Assembly (NCBI RefSeq): GCF_008368715.1
Contig: NZ_SMRS01000001.1
Span: 483,769-547,768, forward strand
Length of the DNA stretch: 64,000 bases
Direction: 5' to 3'
Origin: Nitrincola tapanii
GTDB lineage: Bacteria; Pseudomonadota; Gammaproteobacteria; Pseudomonadales; Balneatricaceae
In this document: in pieces, positions 17,598-27,062 of the stretch
Layout of the letters: each line of letters starts with the position of its first letter
How positions within the stretch are numbered: the stretch's first letter is position 1
Made by a program: the position numbers and the translations under genes
Notes under the pieces: generated by a model
Databases searched by the model: none
The model's input: only the letters and a program-made list of their open reading frames with translations
What the model was told of the DNA's origin: nothing

Positions 17598-17631
17598 AAA
17601 CTCCCCCCTGGCGCAGGTCAGGGGGGAGTTT
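17598..17631 (+). terminator. Rho-independent terminator after acs
   Basis: A 13-bp perfect stem (AAACTCCCCCCTG / CAGGGGGGAGTTT) with an 8-base loop, ending in T-rich sequence. It separates acs from crbR. Confidence 0.9.
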
Positions 17632-17691
17632 TGCGTTTTAAGAGATGCTATCATGCAGCCTGTAACAATGTGGGCGTATATGAGGAAGATT

Positions 17692-18351
17692 ATGCAACTG
17701 GCGCAAAAGGTTATTATTGCTGACGATCATCCCTTGTTTCGGGCAGCGTTAAAGCAGGCAGTGATGCAATCCGTTCCTGGCGTAGAAATTGTTGAAGCTG
17801 ATTCCTTATCTGCTGTTCAGGGTGCCGCTGAACAGCACGCGGACGCTGATCTGATATTGCTTGATATCCACATGCCCGGTGCGCATGGTTTCTCTGGATT
17901 GGTTTTTTTACGTGGCCAGCATCCGTCTATCCCCGTTATTGTTGTGTCGGGCAGTGAAGAGCCGCATGTCATGAAGCGGGCGATGGATTATGGTGCATCG
18001 GGCTTTATTCCGAAGTCTGCGCCCCTAGAGGTGATCGCCGAAGCCATCACGCTGGTGCTTCAGGGTGAAGAGTGGTTGCCGCATGATGTAGAAGGTGTGG
18101 AAGATCTGCCAGAAGAGGATTATCAATTCGCTTCAGCGCTGGCTTCCTTGACGCCGCAGCAGTTCCGAGTACTGACGATGTTGACGGAAGGCTTGTTGAA
18201 CAAGCAGATTGCTTATGAATTGAATGTCTCGGAAGCGACCATTAAAGCCCATGTTACCGCGATTTTGCGTAAGCTCGGTGTGCATAGTCGGACTCAGGCG
18301 GTCATTGCGGCTCAGCGTTTAGGCGTTGAGCCGGCAAAAACTGAACTCTAA
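17692..18351 (+). CDS. crbR: Response regulator CrbR, LuxR/NarL family
   Basis: The 219-aa regulator has a receiver domain (D10/D11-type acidic pocket, phospho-Asp D58 in LILLDIHMPG) and a C-terminal LuxR-type helix-turn-helix (about residues 150-210; LLNKQIAYELNVSEATIKAH). CrbR homologues activate acs in the acetate switch. The start at 17692 is chosen because GAGGAAG lies just upstream and the receiver fold begins there; an in-frame ATG at 17653 would add 13 unrelated residues. It sits between acs and the convergent crbS. Confidence 0.87.
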   Translation: MQLAQKVIIADDHPLFRAALKQAVMQSVPGVEIVEADSLSAVQGAAEQHADADLILLDIHMPGAHGFSGLVFLRGQHPSIPVIVVSGSEEPHVMKRAMDYGASGFIPKSAPLEVIAEAITLVLQGEEWLPHDVEGVEDLPEEDYQFASALASLTPQQFRVLTMLTEGLLNKQIAYELNVSEATIKAHVTAILRKLGVHSRTQAVIAAQRLGVEPAKTEL

Positions 18352-18444
18352 AAAACTGAACTTTAATCGGTTCAAGGGATCGAGCTTAAGTGGGGCTTAG
18401 ATAGGGCGATCAGTTCTGTACAAAGAATAGAGAATTTGAAGAGG

Positions 18445-18479
18445 CGGCGGATGCAATCTTTTGCATCCGCCGTTTTTTT
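18445..18479 (+). terminator. Rho-independent terminator after crbR
   Basis: CGGCGGATGCAA / TTGCATCCGCCG form a 12-bp perfect stem with a TCTT loop, followed by seven T. It lies 22 bases from the convergent crbS stop codon. Confidence 0.92.
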
Positions 18480-18500
18480 GCGTGAATTGAGCCTGTTCAC

Positions 18501-21500
18501 TTACTCGCGAGCTAAAGCAATCACCTTGTTAATCATCGCTCTCAGCGCTGCGGGTCGTACGGGTTTTGTCAGTAGATGCGCACCAAAATTTTCAATCTCC
18601 TCTTTGACCTCATCAGTGCGATCTGCGGTAATGACGATCGCGGGTATCGGGCGTTTCCAAAGTTCGTTCAACTGGGTTAGGGCCATGATGCCCGTGTTGA
18701 CCTCACTGAGATGATAGTCCGCTAGAATGATGTCGGGTGTGAAACTCTGTTCACGAACTTGGCTTTCGGCCTCATCCGCACTTAAGGCCGTCACCACCTC
18801 ACATGACCATCCCCTCAAGAGTGCGCTCATGCCTTCGAGAATTTTGGGTTCGTTATCTATGACCAAGACCTTGATGCCGTTCAAGCCTTTACTGCGAATC
18901 CAACCGCGCTGTTCAGGTTTGTTGCGGACTGCTAGGTTGGCATCACCTAAGGGTACGCGGATACTGAATACCGATCCCTTACCTTGCCAAGAGCGTACCT
19001 GAATCTCATGGCCGAGCATGCGGGCGATACGCTCAGTGATGGCTAAGCCCAAACCTAAGCCTTTTACCTGAGTATGGCGCGGATTATCGATGCGTTTAAA
19101 CTCTTCGAAAATTTCACCGAGTTTATGTTCTGGAATGCCTACCCCCGTATCCCATACCTCTAGCGTTAGAAACGGTCCCTGACGACGTGCGCCCAACAAG
19201 ACTTTGCCTTGTTGGGTATAGCGCATGGCATTGGAAAGGAAGTTTTGTAGGATACGACGCAGGAGCGCGGGATCGGAGTAAACCACCTGATGGCAATTGA
19301 CGTGGCGAAAGGTCAGTTTACGTTCAGCGGCAAGCACGGTGAATTCGGCGCTAAGATTATTAAACAGAGTTTCCAAGGCAAAATGGCAGGGCGCTGGCTC
19401 TAAGGCACCGGCATCCAATTTCGAGATGTCGAGAATGGTGGTAATCAGCTCCTCTGCCGCGCGCAGTGAGCCATCCAGGTTTTCAACGAGCTGATTCACT
19501 TCGGGTGCATAGCTATGCTGCGCCAGAGCTGAAGTAAACAAACGCGCAGCATTTAAAGGCTGCAGCAGATCATGGCTGGCTGCGGCTAAAAAGCGAGTTT
19601 TACCTAGGTTGGCGGCCTCTGCTTCCGACTTAGCTTGGCGCAGCTCATCCTCAATCAAGGCGCGGATGGTGTTTTCTTTACGCAGCTCTTTATTCACCAC
19701 GGACAGCGCGTGGGTGCGTTCGCGGACGCGTTGCTCAAGGTTCTCGTTGGTTTCTTGTAGCGCTTGTTCCGCTTTGCGGCGCTCGGTGATGTCTTGGTAC
19801 AGGGTGAAATATCCCAGTAGATCACCGTGCTCACCCATGTGGGGAATGTAGGTCACTTCAGCAAAACGTATGCTGCCATCCTTAGTTGGCAAGCGCGTCT
19901 CAAAACGCTGGCGCTCCCCCTTTAAGGCCTTGTCAATATATTGACGCCGGTATTCGTACTCATGTGGAGGTAAAACCTTGTAGCAAGGAAGACCGGCGAT
20001 CTTGTGGCGATCGACATTAAAAGTATCGGCATAGGCCTTGTTCACAAATAAATAGTTCATCTGTGGATCAAGGTAAGCGATTAACACCGGAACATTGTCC
20101 GTGTAGATACGAATGTTTTGCTCGCTTTCACGCAAGGCTTCTTCAATGCGCTTTTGTTCTGTGACATCCATGTAGGTGTTGACGTAACCACCATTTGGCA
20201 TGGGGTTGCCACGTATCACCAAGACACTCCCGTCGGGGCGCTGGCGTTCATAGGAGTGTGGCAGGCTGTCTTGCAGTAGGCTCAAGCGCGCTTTGACATG
20301 TTCTTCCACCGCGCCTGGGCCATATTCGCCTTTGCGTGCGTTGTGGCGGAAAATATCTTCGATGGGTCGGCCAACACAGATGAGTCCATCAGGATAGTTA
20401 AACATCTCAACGTATTTGCGGTTCCAGGCTACTAGGCGCATCTGCTGGTCTACCACGCTAATACCCATGCCGATATTTTCAATCGTGGACTGCAGGAGTG
20501 AACGGTTGAATCTTAAGGCTTGTGAGGCTTCGTCTACGATGGCCACCACATCTCCGATTTGCATCTCCTTACCGCGTAGAGTGGAGTCCATCACAATGCG
20601 TGCAGAGGAAGCGCCGATCACGCCGGCCAGTAAACGTTCCGTGTATTGGATGAGCTCAGGGCTCGCTTTGTCGCCGGACAAAGGATAGGTCTCGCCACGT
20701 TTGAGGGCGAAGCCGGTAAAGGCATGTTGAGTACGGCTACTTCCAAGGAAGCGTTCGGTCAGAGTTTGCAGATCGCCTACTGAGACTTGGCCAAATAGCC
20801 GGGATTGGTCGGACAGATCTTTGTTATACACATTCAGGAAAGCACTCGCCTGAATGCGATCGACTAAACGGCTGCGAGACCAACGTGACACCAGAATATA
20901 AAAGAAAATATTCAGGCTAAGGCTCCAGAGAACACCGTGGGTTAGCGGATCCAGTCCACTTAGGCCAAATAATGAAGTCGGTTGCAGCCAAAGCGCCATC
21001 CCTTCTGTGGGGGGGAGGAGCGCATCGATACCCCCGGGAATCACACCTGCGGCACGCATGGTGGGGAGAACCAGTGTGTATGTCCAAAGTAACATACCAA
21101 TGATCATGCCGGCGAGTACGCCCTGGCGAGTGCCGTGCTGCCAGTAGATGCCGCCGATGATGGCCGGTAGAAACTGCACTGCCGCGACAAAAGCCAAGAG
21201 CCCGAACGAGGCGAGTGGGCCATGATCCCCGAAAATACGATAGTAAAAGTACGCCAATAGCATCAAGCATAAGATGGTGATTCGACGGACACGCAACAAT
21301 AAGGCACCGAGGTCGCTGGCTTGAGATAAGCGTAACCAGCGAATGCGGAAGAGCAGCGGCATGATGATATCGTTGCAGACCATGGTGGAGAGGGTGATGC
21401 TGGCCACAATGACCATACTGGTGGCAGCCGAGAGTCCGCCGATAAAGGCAAAAATGGCCAAATAATCCCAGCCTGCTATCAAGGGAAGCATTAACACATA

Positions 21501-22448
21501 GGAGTCGGCATCTGTACGGGTGCCTGCGAAAATATCCAATCCTGCCACGGCAATGGGTAACACAAAGAGACCGAGTAGAAAGAGGTAAAGTGGGAAAAGC
21601 CAGCGCGCCATTAATAGATTACGGGGGTTGGTATTTTCGACGACGGTGACATGAAATTGACGCGGTAAGCAGATGACGGCTGCACAAGCGAGTAAGATTT
21701 CAGTTAAAAAGCTCTTGCCAAAAGGACTCTGGAAATTCGGATTGACCTGAAGTTGATGTGCCACCAACCCTAAAGCTTGGCCTGGGCTCTCGAAGAGGAA
21801 AAAAATCACAAAGAAACCCACGGCAAGAAACGCGGTGAGCTTGACCATCGACTCAAAAGCTACCGCGAGCACCAACCCAGGATGGTGCTCGGTCGCATCG
21901 ATGTGGCGTGTACCAAACAAAATGCTGAAGATCGCCATTAAGAGCGCGACAAACAGCGCGGTATCGCTGCCTTTGCTTAAAGCTTCTGTTGCGCCGGGCG
22001 CGATAGCGTTATAGCTGATGGCGACGGCTTTGAGTTGTAGGGCGATATAGGGCATGGTGCCCAGCACGGCAATAATGGTGACAAGTACCGCAAGGCTCTG
22101 GCTTTTGCCGTAGCGTGAAGAGATAAAGTCCGCAATGGTGGTGATGTTCTGCTGTTTGCTGACCAAGATGATTTTCTCGATCATGCGCCAGCCCAAAATA
22201 AAGACCAGTATCGGGCCAAGATAGGTGGCCATAAACTCCCAGCCCGTTGTTGAAGCACGGCCGACAGCACCGTAAAAAGTCCAGGAGGAACAATAAACGG
22301 CCAAGGATAAAGAGTAGATGACCGGGTGGCTTGCCCAGCGTTGTCCTGTCGCGCTTTTGTCACCATAGTAGGCAATCGCAAAAAGGAGGATGAGGTAGGC
22401 GATGGAAATGAGGATGATCAGCCAGCCGGAAAGCATGATAGGACTCAT
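18501..22448 (-). CDS. crbS: Hybrid sensor kinase CrbS with SLC5 transporter domain
   Basis: The 1315-aa architecture is diagnostic. About 530 N-terminal residues form a multi-pass sodium:solute symporter (SLC5) domain. A linker and two PAS domains follow (about 650-900), then a histidine kinase (H959 in AAASHDLLQPLN, N1069 in LQNFLSNAMRY, D1100 in DTGVGIP). A C-terminal receiver (from about 1192) carries phospho-Asp D1244 in ILADYHLS. CrbS homologues phosphorylate CrbR to turn on acs. It converges on crbR, and its upstream region is shared with the divergent DUF4212-symporter operon. The second Met (22436) is an equally plausible start. Confidence 0.9.
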   Translation of the reverse strand: MSPIMLSGWLIILISIAYLILLFAIAYYGDKSATGQRWASHPVIYSLSLAVYCSSWTFYGAVGRASTTGWEFMATYLGPILVFILGWRMIEKIILVSKQQNITTIADFISSRYGKSQSLAVLVTIIAVLGTMPYIALQLKAVAISYNAIAPGATEALSKGSDTALFVALLMAIFSILFGTRHIDATEHHPGLVLAVAFESMVKLTAFLAVGFFVIFFLFESPGQALGLVAHQLQVNPNFQSPFGKSFLTEILLACAAVICLPRQFHVTVVENTNPRNLLMARWLFPLYLFLLGLFVLPIAVAGLDIFAGTRTDADSYVLMLPLIAGWDYLAIFAFIGGLSAATSMVIVASITLSTMVCNDIIMPLLFRIRWLRLSQASDLGALLLRVRRITILCLMLLAYFYYRIFGDHGPLASFGLLAFVAAVQFLPAIIGGIYWQHGTRQGVLAGMIIGMLLWTYTLVLPTMRAAGVIPGGIDALLPPTEGMALWLQPTSLFGLSGLDPLTHGVLWSLSLNIFFYILVSRWSRSRLVDRIQASAFLNVYNKDLSDQSRLFGQVSVGDLQTLTERFLGSSRTQHAFTGFALKRGETYPLSGDKASPELIQYTERLLAGVIGASSARIVMDSTLRGKEMQIGDVVAIVDEASQALRFNRSLLQSTIENIGMGISVVDQQMRLVAWNRKYVEMFNYPDGLICVGRPIEDIFRHNARKGEYGPGAVEEHVKARLSLLQDSLPHSYERQRPDGSVLVIRGNPMPNGGYVNTYMDVTEQKRIEEALRESEQNIRIYTDNVPVLIAYLDPQMNYLFVNKAYADTFNVDRHKIAGLPCYKVLPPHEYEYRRQYIDKALKGERQRFETRLPTKDGSIRFAEVTYIPHMGEHGDLLGYFTLYQDITERRKAEQALQETNENLEQRVRERTHALSVVNKELRKENTIRALIEDELRQAKSEAEAANLGKTRFLAAASHDLLQPLNAARLFTSALAQHSYAPEVNQLVENLDGSLRAAEELITTILDISKLDAGALEPAPCHFALETLFNNLSAEFTVLAAERKLTFRHVNCHQVVYSDPALLRRILQNFLSNAMRYTQQGKVLLGARRQGPFLTLEVWDTGVGIPEHKLGEIFEEFKRIDNPRHTQVKGLGLGLAITERIARMLGHEIQVRSWQGKGSVFSIRVPLGDANLAVRNKPEQRGWIRSKGLNGIKVLVIDNEPKILEGMSALLRGWSCEVVTALSADEAESQVREQSFTPDIILADYHLSEVNTGIMALTQLNELWKRPIPAIVITADRTDEVKEEIENFGAHLLTKPVRPAALRAMINKVIALARE

Positions 22449-22489
22449 CTAGGTGAAAGAATTTGCTATAGTGTACTGCTTAGGTCGCT

Positions 22490-22521
22490 TGAGCGCAGCG
22501 CTCAGACGATTTTCTTATAAT
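22490..22521 (+). promoter_or_regulatory. Palindrome plus TATAAT in the crbS/symporter divergent region
   Basis: TGAGCGC-A-GCGCTCA (22490-22504) is a perfect 15-bp palindrome ending 11 bases before a TATAAT (22516-22521). A -35 at the usual distance would fall inside the palindrome. It could be a regulator site for the symporter operon, with CrbR an obvious but untested candidate. Confidence 0.35.
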
Positions 22522-22739
22522 ACCATTGTCGGGTGTGTCGGTTTTTTTATCACTAGCGGATTGAGAGGGATTGGCCTAAAGCCCCCGTTTTGTGCTGCTC
22601 TTTTCCGCTTCTCGCCATATTTCAGTAATAAAATCAGAGGCTTCAGACTAAAGTCGGGGCTTTTCTTTTACATTGTCTCTTTGTTAGATTGACCCTGTAA
22701 TTTTCTTAACTCCCAATAACAACAAAACGGAGAACGGCA
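22522..22739. other. Long leader upstream of the symporter operon
   Basis: No gene is evident. AAAGCCCC (22578-22585) and GGGGCTTT (22656-22663) can pair across about 70 bases, and a T-rich stretch follows. This could form a structured 5' leader, but no known riboswitch class is recognised. CGGAG lies just before the gene at 22740. Confidence 0.3.
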
Positions 22740-23000
22740 ATGGCAGATGATAAAGCAAATGCTGCTGCGTACTGGAAGGCGAACGTTCGCCTCATAACAT
22801 GGAGCCTGGTGGTTTGGGCTCTGGTCTCTTATGGTTTTGCCATACTTTTACGTCCAATGCTGGCAGGCATTCCAATCGGTGGTACCGACTTGGGTTTCTG
22901 GTTTGCTCAGCAGGGATCAATCCTCACGTTCATCGCGATCATTTTCCATTATGCGTGGAGACTGAACAAGCTGGACAAAGAATTCGGTGTTGAGGAGTAA
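22740..23000 (+). CDS. DUF4212 symporter small subunit
   Basis: An 86-residue membrane protein with two predicted transmembrane helices (about 20-42 and 55-75) and a charged C-terminus (WRLNKLDKEFG). It matches the family of small subunits that occur directly upstream of a particular group of sodium:solute symporters. The CGGAG Shine-Dalgarno is strong and the symporter gene begins seven bases after its stop. It probably stabilises or assists the large subunit. Confidence 0.9.
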   Translation: MADDKANAAAYWKANVRLITWSLVVWALVSYGFAILLRPMLAGIPIGGTDLGFWFAQQGSILTFIAIIFHYAWRLNKLDKEFGVEE

Positions 23001-23006
23001 GGCAGA

Positions 23007-24776
23007 ATGAGTCAATTTGCAATCAACCTGATATTCGTGGGTGCATCCTTCGCCCTTTATATCGGTATCGCGATCTGGGCTCGCGCCGGATCTACTAAGG
23101 AATTCTACGTTGCGGGCGGGGGTGTAAACCCGATCACCAACGGTATGGCGACCGCAGCGGACTGGATGTCTGCAGCTTCCTTCATCTCTATGGCGGGTTT
23201 GATCGCAGCCGGTGGTTATGCGAACTCTACCTTCTTGATGGGCTGGACAGGGGGTTATGTACTGCTGGCGATGCTGTTGGCACCTTACCTGCGTAAGTTT
23301 GGTAAGTTCACTGTACCTGACTTCATCGGTGACCGTTTCTACAGCCGTGGTGCACGTCTGACAGCGGTTATCTGTTTGATTGTGATGTCAGTGACTTACG
23401 TAATCGGTCAGATGACAGGTGCTGGTGTAGCCTTCTCGCGCTTCTTGGAAGTGAGCAGTGCTGCGGGTATCTGGATTGCAGCGGCAATCGTATTCCTCTA
23501 TGCCGTATTCGGCGGTATGAAGGGTATCACTTACACCCAGGTGGCTCAGTACGTTGTACTGATCATCGCTTACACCATTCCTGCTGTGTTCATCTCTCTG
23601 CAGCTGACCGGCAACCCAATTCCTCCTTTGGGTCTGTTTGGTACGCATGTTGAATCCGGTATTCCGCTTCTGGAAAAGCTGGACGAAGTTGTTCGTGAAC
23701 TGGGCTTCCGTGATTACACCGCTGATGTAGACAATAAATTGAACATGGTTCTGTTTACACTGTCTCTGATGATCGGTACTGCGGGTCTGCCACACGTAAT
23801 CATCCGTTTCTTCACAGTGCCTAAAGTTGCTGATGCGCGTTGGTCTGCAGGTTGGACACTGGTCTTCATCGCTCTGTTGTACCTGACAGCGCCTGCTGTT
23901 GCGTCTATGGCGCGTTTGAACCTGTTGACTACTATCTACCCAGATGGCCCACAGGCTCCAGCTCTGGATTATGAAGCACGTCCTGACTGGGTGAAAACCT
24001 GGGAACAGACTGGTCTGATCCGTTGGGAAGATAAGAACGAAGATGGTCGTATCCAGTTGTACAACGATGCTAATGCGGCTTTCGCTCCAACAGCTGAAGC
24101 GCGTGGCTGGTCTGGTAACGAGTTGACTGTAAACAACGATATCCTGGTATTGGCTAACCCAGAGATTGCGAATCTGCCAGGTTGGGTTATCGGTTTGATT
24201 GCAGCGGGTGGTATTGCGGCGGCACTGTCAACCGCGGCGGGTCTGTTGTTGGCGATCTCTTCGGCGATCAGTCATGACTTGATCAAAAACATCATCAACC
24301 CGAACATCAGTGAGAAGGGTGAAATGATGGCGGCGCGTATCTCCATGGCCGGTGCGATTCTGCTGGCAACATGGTTGGGTCTGAATCCACCGGGCTTCGC
24401 GGCTCAGGTTGTGGCACTGGCCTTCGGTATTGCGGCGGCGTCTCTGTTCCCTGCGCTGATGATGGGTATCTTCTCTAAGCGTGTGAACGACAAGGGTGCG
24501 ATTGCAGGTATGGTTGCGGGTCTGTTGTCGACTGTGATCTATATCTTCCTGTTCTTGGGTTGGTTCTTCATCCCTGGTACGGCAACCTTCGCTAACACTC
24601 CGGATAACTGGTTGTTTGGTATCTCCCCACTGTCCTTCGGTGCTGTGGGTGCGGTGATCAACTTTGCAGTGGCTTACGGCGTCTCTCTGATGACTGAAGA
24701 ACCTCCACAGGAGATTCAGGATCTGGTTGAGAGCGTACGTACTCCAAAAGGTGCTGGCGCTGCGTTGGATCACTAA
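23007..24776 (+). CDS. Sodium:solute symporter (ActP-like, VC_2705 type)
   Basis: This 589-aa member of the SSS/SLC5 family has about 13 membrane helices. Typical segments are ATAADWMSAASFISMAGLIAAGGY near residue 48 and the TM8 region GIAAALSTAAGLLLAISSAIS. A hydrophilic insertion of about 70 residues around 310-385 is typical of the subgroup paired with DUF4212. The substrate is likely a short monocarboxylate such as acetate, inferred from acs and crbSR nearby; it is not shown by the sequence. A strong terminator follows. Confidence 0.9.
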   Translation: MSQFAINLIFVGASFALYIGIAIWARAGSTKEFYVAGGGVNPITNGMATAADWMSAASFISMAGLIAAGGYANSTFLMGWTGGYVLLAMLLAPYLRKFGKFTVPDFIGDRFYSRGARLTAVICLIVMSVTYVIGQMTGAGVAFSRFLEVSSAAGIWIAAAIVFLYAVFGGMKGITYTQVAQYVVLIIAYTIPAVFISLQLTGNPIPPLGLFGTHVESGIPLLEKLDEVVRELGFRDYTADVDNKLNMVLFTLSLMIGTAGLPHVIIRFFTVPKVADARWSAGWTLVFIALLYLTAPAVASMARLNLLTTIYPDGPQAPALDYEARPDWVKTWEQTGLIRWEDKNEDGRIQLYNDANAAFAPTAEARGWSGNELTVNNDILVLANPEIANLPGWVIGLIAAGGIAAALSTAAGLLLAISSAISHDLIKNIINPNISEKGEMMAARISMAGAILLATWLGLNPPGFAAQVVALAFGIAAASLFPALMMGIFSKRVNDKGAIAGMVAGLLSTVIYIFLFLGWFFIPGTATFANTPDNWLFGISPLSFGAVGAVINFAVAYGVSLMTEEPPQEIQDLVESVRTPKGAGAALDH

Positions 24777-24830
24777 GTAATAATACGGCCCGAAGCCAGA
24801 TCCCGTATCTGACCCAAGGTTGAAGTAGAC

Positions 24831-24862
24831 ATCGGGCTTCCAACTGGAAGCCCGATTTTTTT
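24831..24862 (+). terminator. Rho-independent terminator after the symporter
   Basis: An 11-bp perfect stem, ATCGGGCTTCC / GGAAGCCCGAT, with an AACT loop and seven T. It ends only 12 bases before the next start codon, so genes further on depend on read-through or on a promoter not recognised here. Confidence 0.9.
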
Positions 24863-24874
24863 GAGGATACAACT

Positions 24875-25396
24875 ATGTTTTGGCATCTGATTGCCGCCAT
24901 TATTGCTGCTGTAGGTGGCGCCGGTGTTGCGCTCTTATTACGTGCGCTGACGCGTAAGCTCTTGCCGAAATGGATTATTCCAGTCTTTGCGGGTTTAGGG
25001 ATGCTCGCCTATACCATTCACTATGAATACACCTGGTTTGACTATAAAGAAGCGCGTTTGCCGCAAGGCTCTGTGGTTGTGGCGAGTGAAAAGGGGGCAA
25101 TGTTTTGGCGTCCTTGGACACTTCAGTTTCCGATGGCGCTTGTGTATACCGTTCTGGACGGTGCGAACGCTCAGGTGACGGATACGGATCAGGGGCGTGT
25201 GGCGCGTTTTGTACTCTATCGCTTTGAGAAGCAGCATCTATTATCGACGGTGACCAGCAGTGCGCATCAGCTGCTCTGTACCGAGCAGGTGATGTTTCGT
25301 TTAAATGAAGAAGGTTTGGCGCAGTTTAATACCCTCACAGAGTTGGAATTTAATGATCCTCTGTATCAGGCCTTGTGCTCAGACTCGGGGCGGTAA
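24875..25396 (+). CDS. Small membrane protein of unknown function
   Basis: The 173-residue protein has two N-terminal hydrophobic segments (about 5-27 and 33-52) and a soluble remainder, probably periplasmic, with the conserved-looking stretch VVVASEKGAMFWRPWTLQFP. I recognise no catalytic motif. GAGGATAC precedes the ATG. It lies between two symporter genes and just before the second, so it may work with transport. The role is unassigned. Confidence 0.75.
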   Translation: MFWHLIAAIIAAVGGAGVALLLRALTRKLLPKWIIPVFAGLGMLAYTIHYEYTWFDYKEARLPQGSVVVASEKGAMFWRPWTLQFPMALVYTVLDGANAQVTDTDQGRVARFVLYRFEKQHLLSTVTSSAHQLLCTEQVMFRLNEEGLAQFNTLTELEFNDPLYQALCSDSGR

Positions 25397-25424
25397 ATTT
25401 TTCTTAAACAGGGTTTGAGAAGGC

Positions 25425-27041
25425 ATGTCAGCTGTCCATAACGCTTTCTCGACACGAGCACTGGGAATGGCCAGTGCCGCCGATTGGTTGTCGGCGGCCT
25501 CTGTTTTGGCTTTAGTCGGGCTCATGAGTCATTGGCCACGGGACGCTTCGCTTTTTATTTTCGCTTGGTTAATCGGCTATTTGCTGTTAGCCGTTTGGTT
25601 CGCGCCTCATCTGCGCGCTCCGGGGCAGATGACGATATCGGGTGTGCTGCGCGAGCACTTTGCTTCCCGAGCCTTGGGCCTTTGCAGTCTGCTGGCTGTG
25701 CTCTTGATTACCTTTATTTACCTAGTTGCTCAGTTACGCGGGTTGGGGATTCTGTTTTCACGCTATCTTGAATTGCCCCGTACTGCAGGGATCTGGGTGG
25801 GTGTTTTGCTGCTGGGGTTTTATACCCTGTTTGGTCAGGTGAAAGGCTTTGCCTTGCCGCGTATCTTGCAATACGGCTTTATTCTGACGGCGATGCTTCT
25901 GGCCGTTCTTTTCATCTCTGAACAACTCAATGGTCATTTTCTCTCTTTAGGTGTTTTTTTACCTCAGGCGTTAGCTGGGGTGGATCATTCTTTGCTAAGC
26001 CTTTTTCAGCAGTTGCAGGCTGAGGAAGCATCGGTTTGGTTTATCGGGCAATGGTCTTGGGTAGAGTCGGTTTTGGTGTTCTTAGCTTTGGTGGCTGGCA
26101 CACTGGTGTTACCTCACGCCAGTTTACGCTTTTTTAATATGCCCAATTCACAAGTCGCGCGTAAAACGGCAGCTTGGGCTTTATTCTGGATCGCTTTGTT
26201 GTATAGCTTGATCCCTTTTCTGGCGATCATGGCGGAATGGCAGCTGCGGCAGGTAACGGAGCAAGAGCAAAATATAGAGCGCACGCAGATGCCTGTTCCT
26301 CCTAGTTTGTTGGCTTGGGAGCAAAGTGGTTTTGTTCGCTGGTTGGACCCTTTGCCAGTTGTACAGGAGCTGCCCAGCGATTTAGAAATCGCCTTGAGTG
26401 AAGAGGCGCATAAACAAGCACTGGCAGCGGCTTTATTAACAGAACTTGATCTTGAGCAAGTGCCACCTCAGCCAAAATTGTATATTGATCGAGATATTCT
26501 TTTGTTGGCGGCACCCGAGATGGCACAGATCTCGGCGTGGGTAATCGCGTGGCTTGCCGCAGCGGTGTTGCTGGCTTCTTTGTCGAATGCGGCCACTATG
26601 TTGAATCTTGTCTCCACGACGCTGGCACGAGAAACCGTCATGGCTTGGCGTAAAAGGCCTTTATCGATACGGCGTGAATCGATGTTGGCGCGTTGGGTTC
26701 TTTGTGGTGTTTTGCTGCTTGCCGCGTGGGTGGCTTTTTATCCAGTAGGTAGTTTGTTGGATTGGGTGGCTTTGGCTTTTGCATTAGCTGCCGCCGCGCT
26801 CTTCCCGCCGGTTTTGATTCGTGTGTTAGGTTGGCAGGTGGCGAAGACTTGGGTAGTCGCTTTGGTGTCGGTCAGTTTAGTGATCACGCTGGGTTATGGT
26901 CTTTGGGATTTTGTGGAGCCTCAGGCCTTGAGTTTACCTGTTCTGGCGTTTGCGGCTTTAGTCATGTTGACGCATTTAGGTCTGTACAGGATAGTGAGAA
27001 GAGGATTTTTTCCGGCTGAGAAGATCCCGAGCGAACAATAA
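25425..27041 (+). CDS. Divergent sodium:solute symporter paralogue lacking TM1
   Basis: This 538-aa SSS-family protein aligns along its length with the symporter at 23007. Examples are GMASAADWLSAASVLALVGL against GMATAADWMSAASF, LGILFSRYLELPRTAGIWV against VAFSRFLEVSSAAGIWI, and the insert SLLAWEQSGFVRW against KTWEQTGLIRW. It starts about 40 residues later, so the first membrane helix and the adjacent AGGGV segment are absent, and the hydrophilic insert differs strongly. GAGAAGG supports the start. It is intact, so it may be a sensor, a partner or a transporter with altered ion coupling. Confidence 0.82.
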   Translation: MSAVHNAFSTRALGMASAADWLSAASVLALVGLMSHWPRDASLFIFAWLIGYLLLAVWFAPHLRAPGQMTISGVLREHFASRALGLCSLLAVLLITFIYLVAQLRGLGILFSRYLELPRTAGIWVGVLLLGFYTLFGQVKGFALPRILQYGFILTAMLLAVLFISEQLNGHFLSLGVFLPQALAGVDHSLLSLFQQLQAEEASVWFIGQWSWVESVLVFLALVAGTLVLPHASLRFFNMPNSQVARKTAAWALFWIALLYSLIPFLAIMAEWQLRQVTEQEQNIERTQMPVPPSLLAWEQSGFVRWLDPLPVVQELPSDLEIALSEEAHKQALAAALLTELDLEQVPPQPKLYIDRDILLLAAPEMAQISAWVIAWLAAAVLLASLSNAATMLNLVSTTLARETVMAWRKRPLSIRRESMLARWVLCGVLLLAAWVAFYPVGSLLDWVALAFALAAAALFPPVLIRVLGWQVAKTWVVALVSVSLVITLGYGLWDFVEPQALSLPVLAFAALVMLTHLGLYRIVRRGFFPAEKIPSEQ

Positions 27042-27062
27042 TAATCAAACGGAGTGTGAGCC

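Noticed and set aside
22578..22663. A known riboswitch in the symporter leader
   Set aside because: Only a long-range AAAGCCCC/GGGGCTTT pairing is seen; no conserved core of a known class could be recognised.
24228..24872. A 214-codon minus-strand frame over the symporter 3' end
   Set aside because: It covers the terminator and reads as Arg/Gln/His-rich antisense sequence; the symporter on the plus strand is unambiguous.
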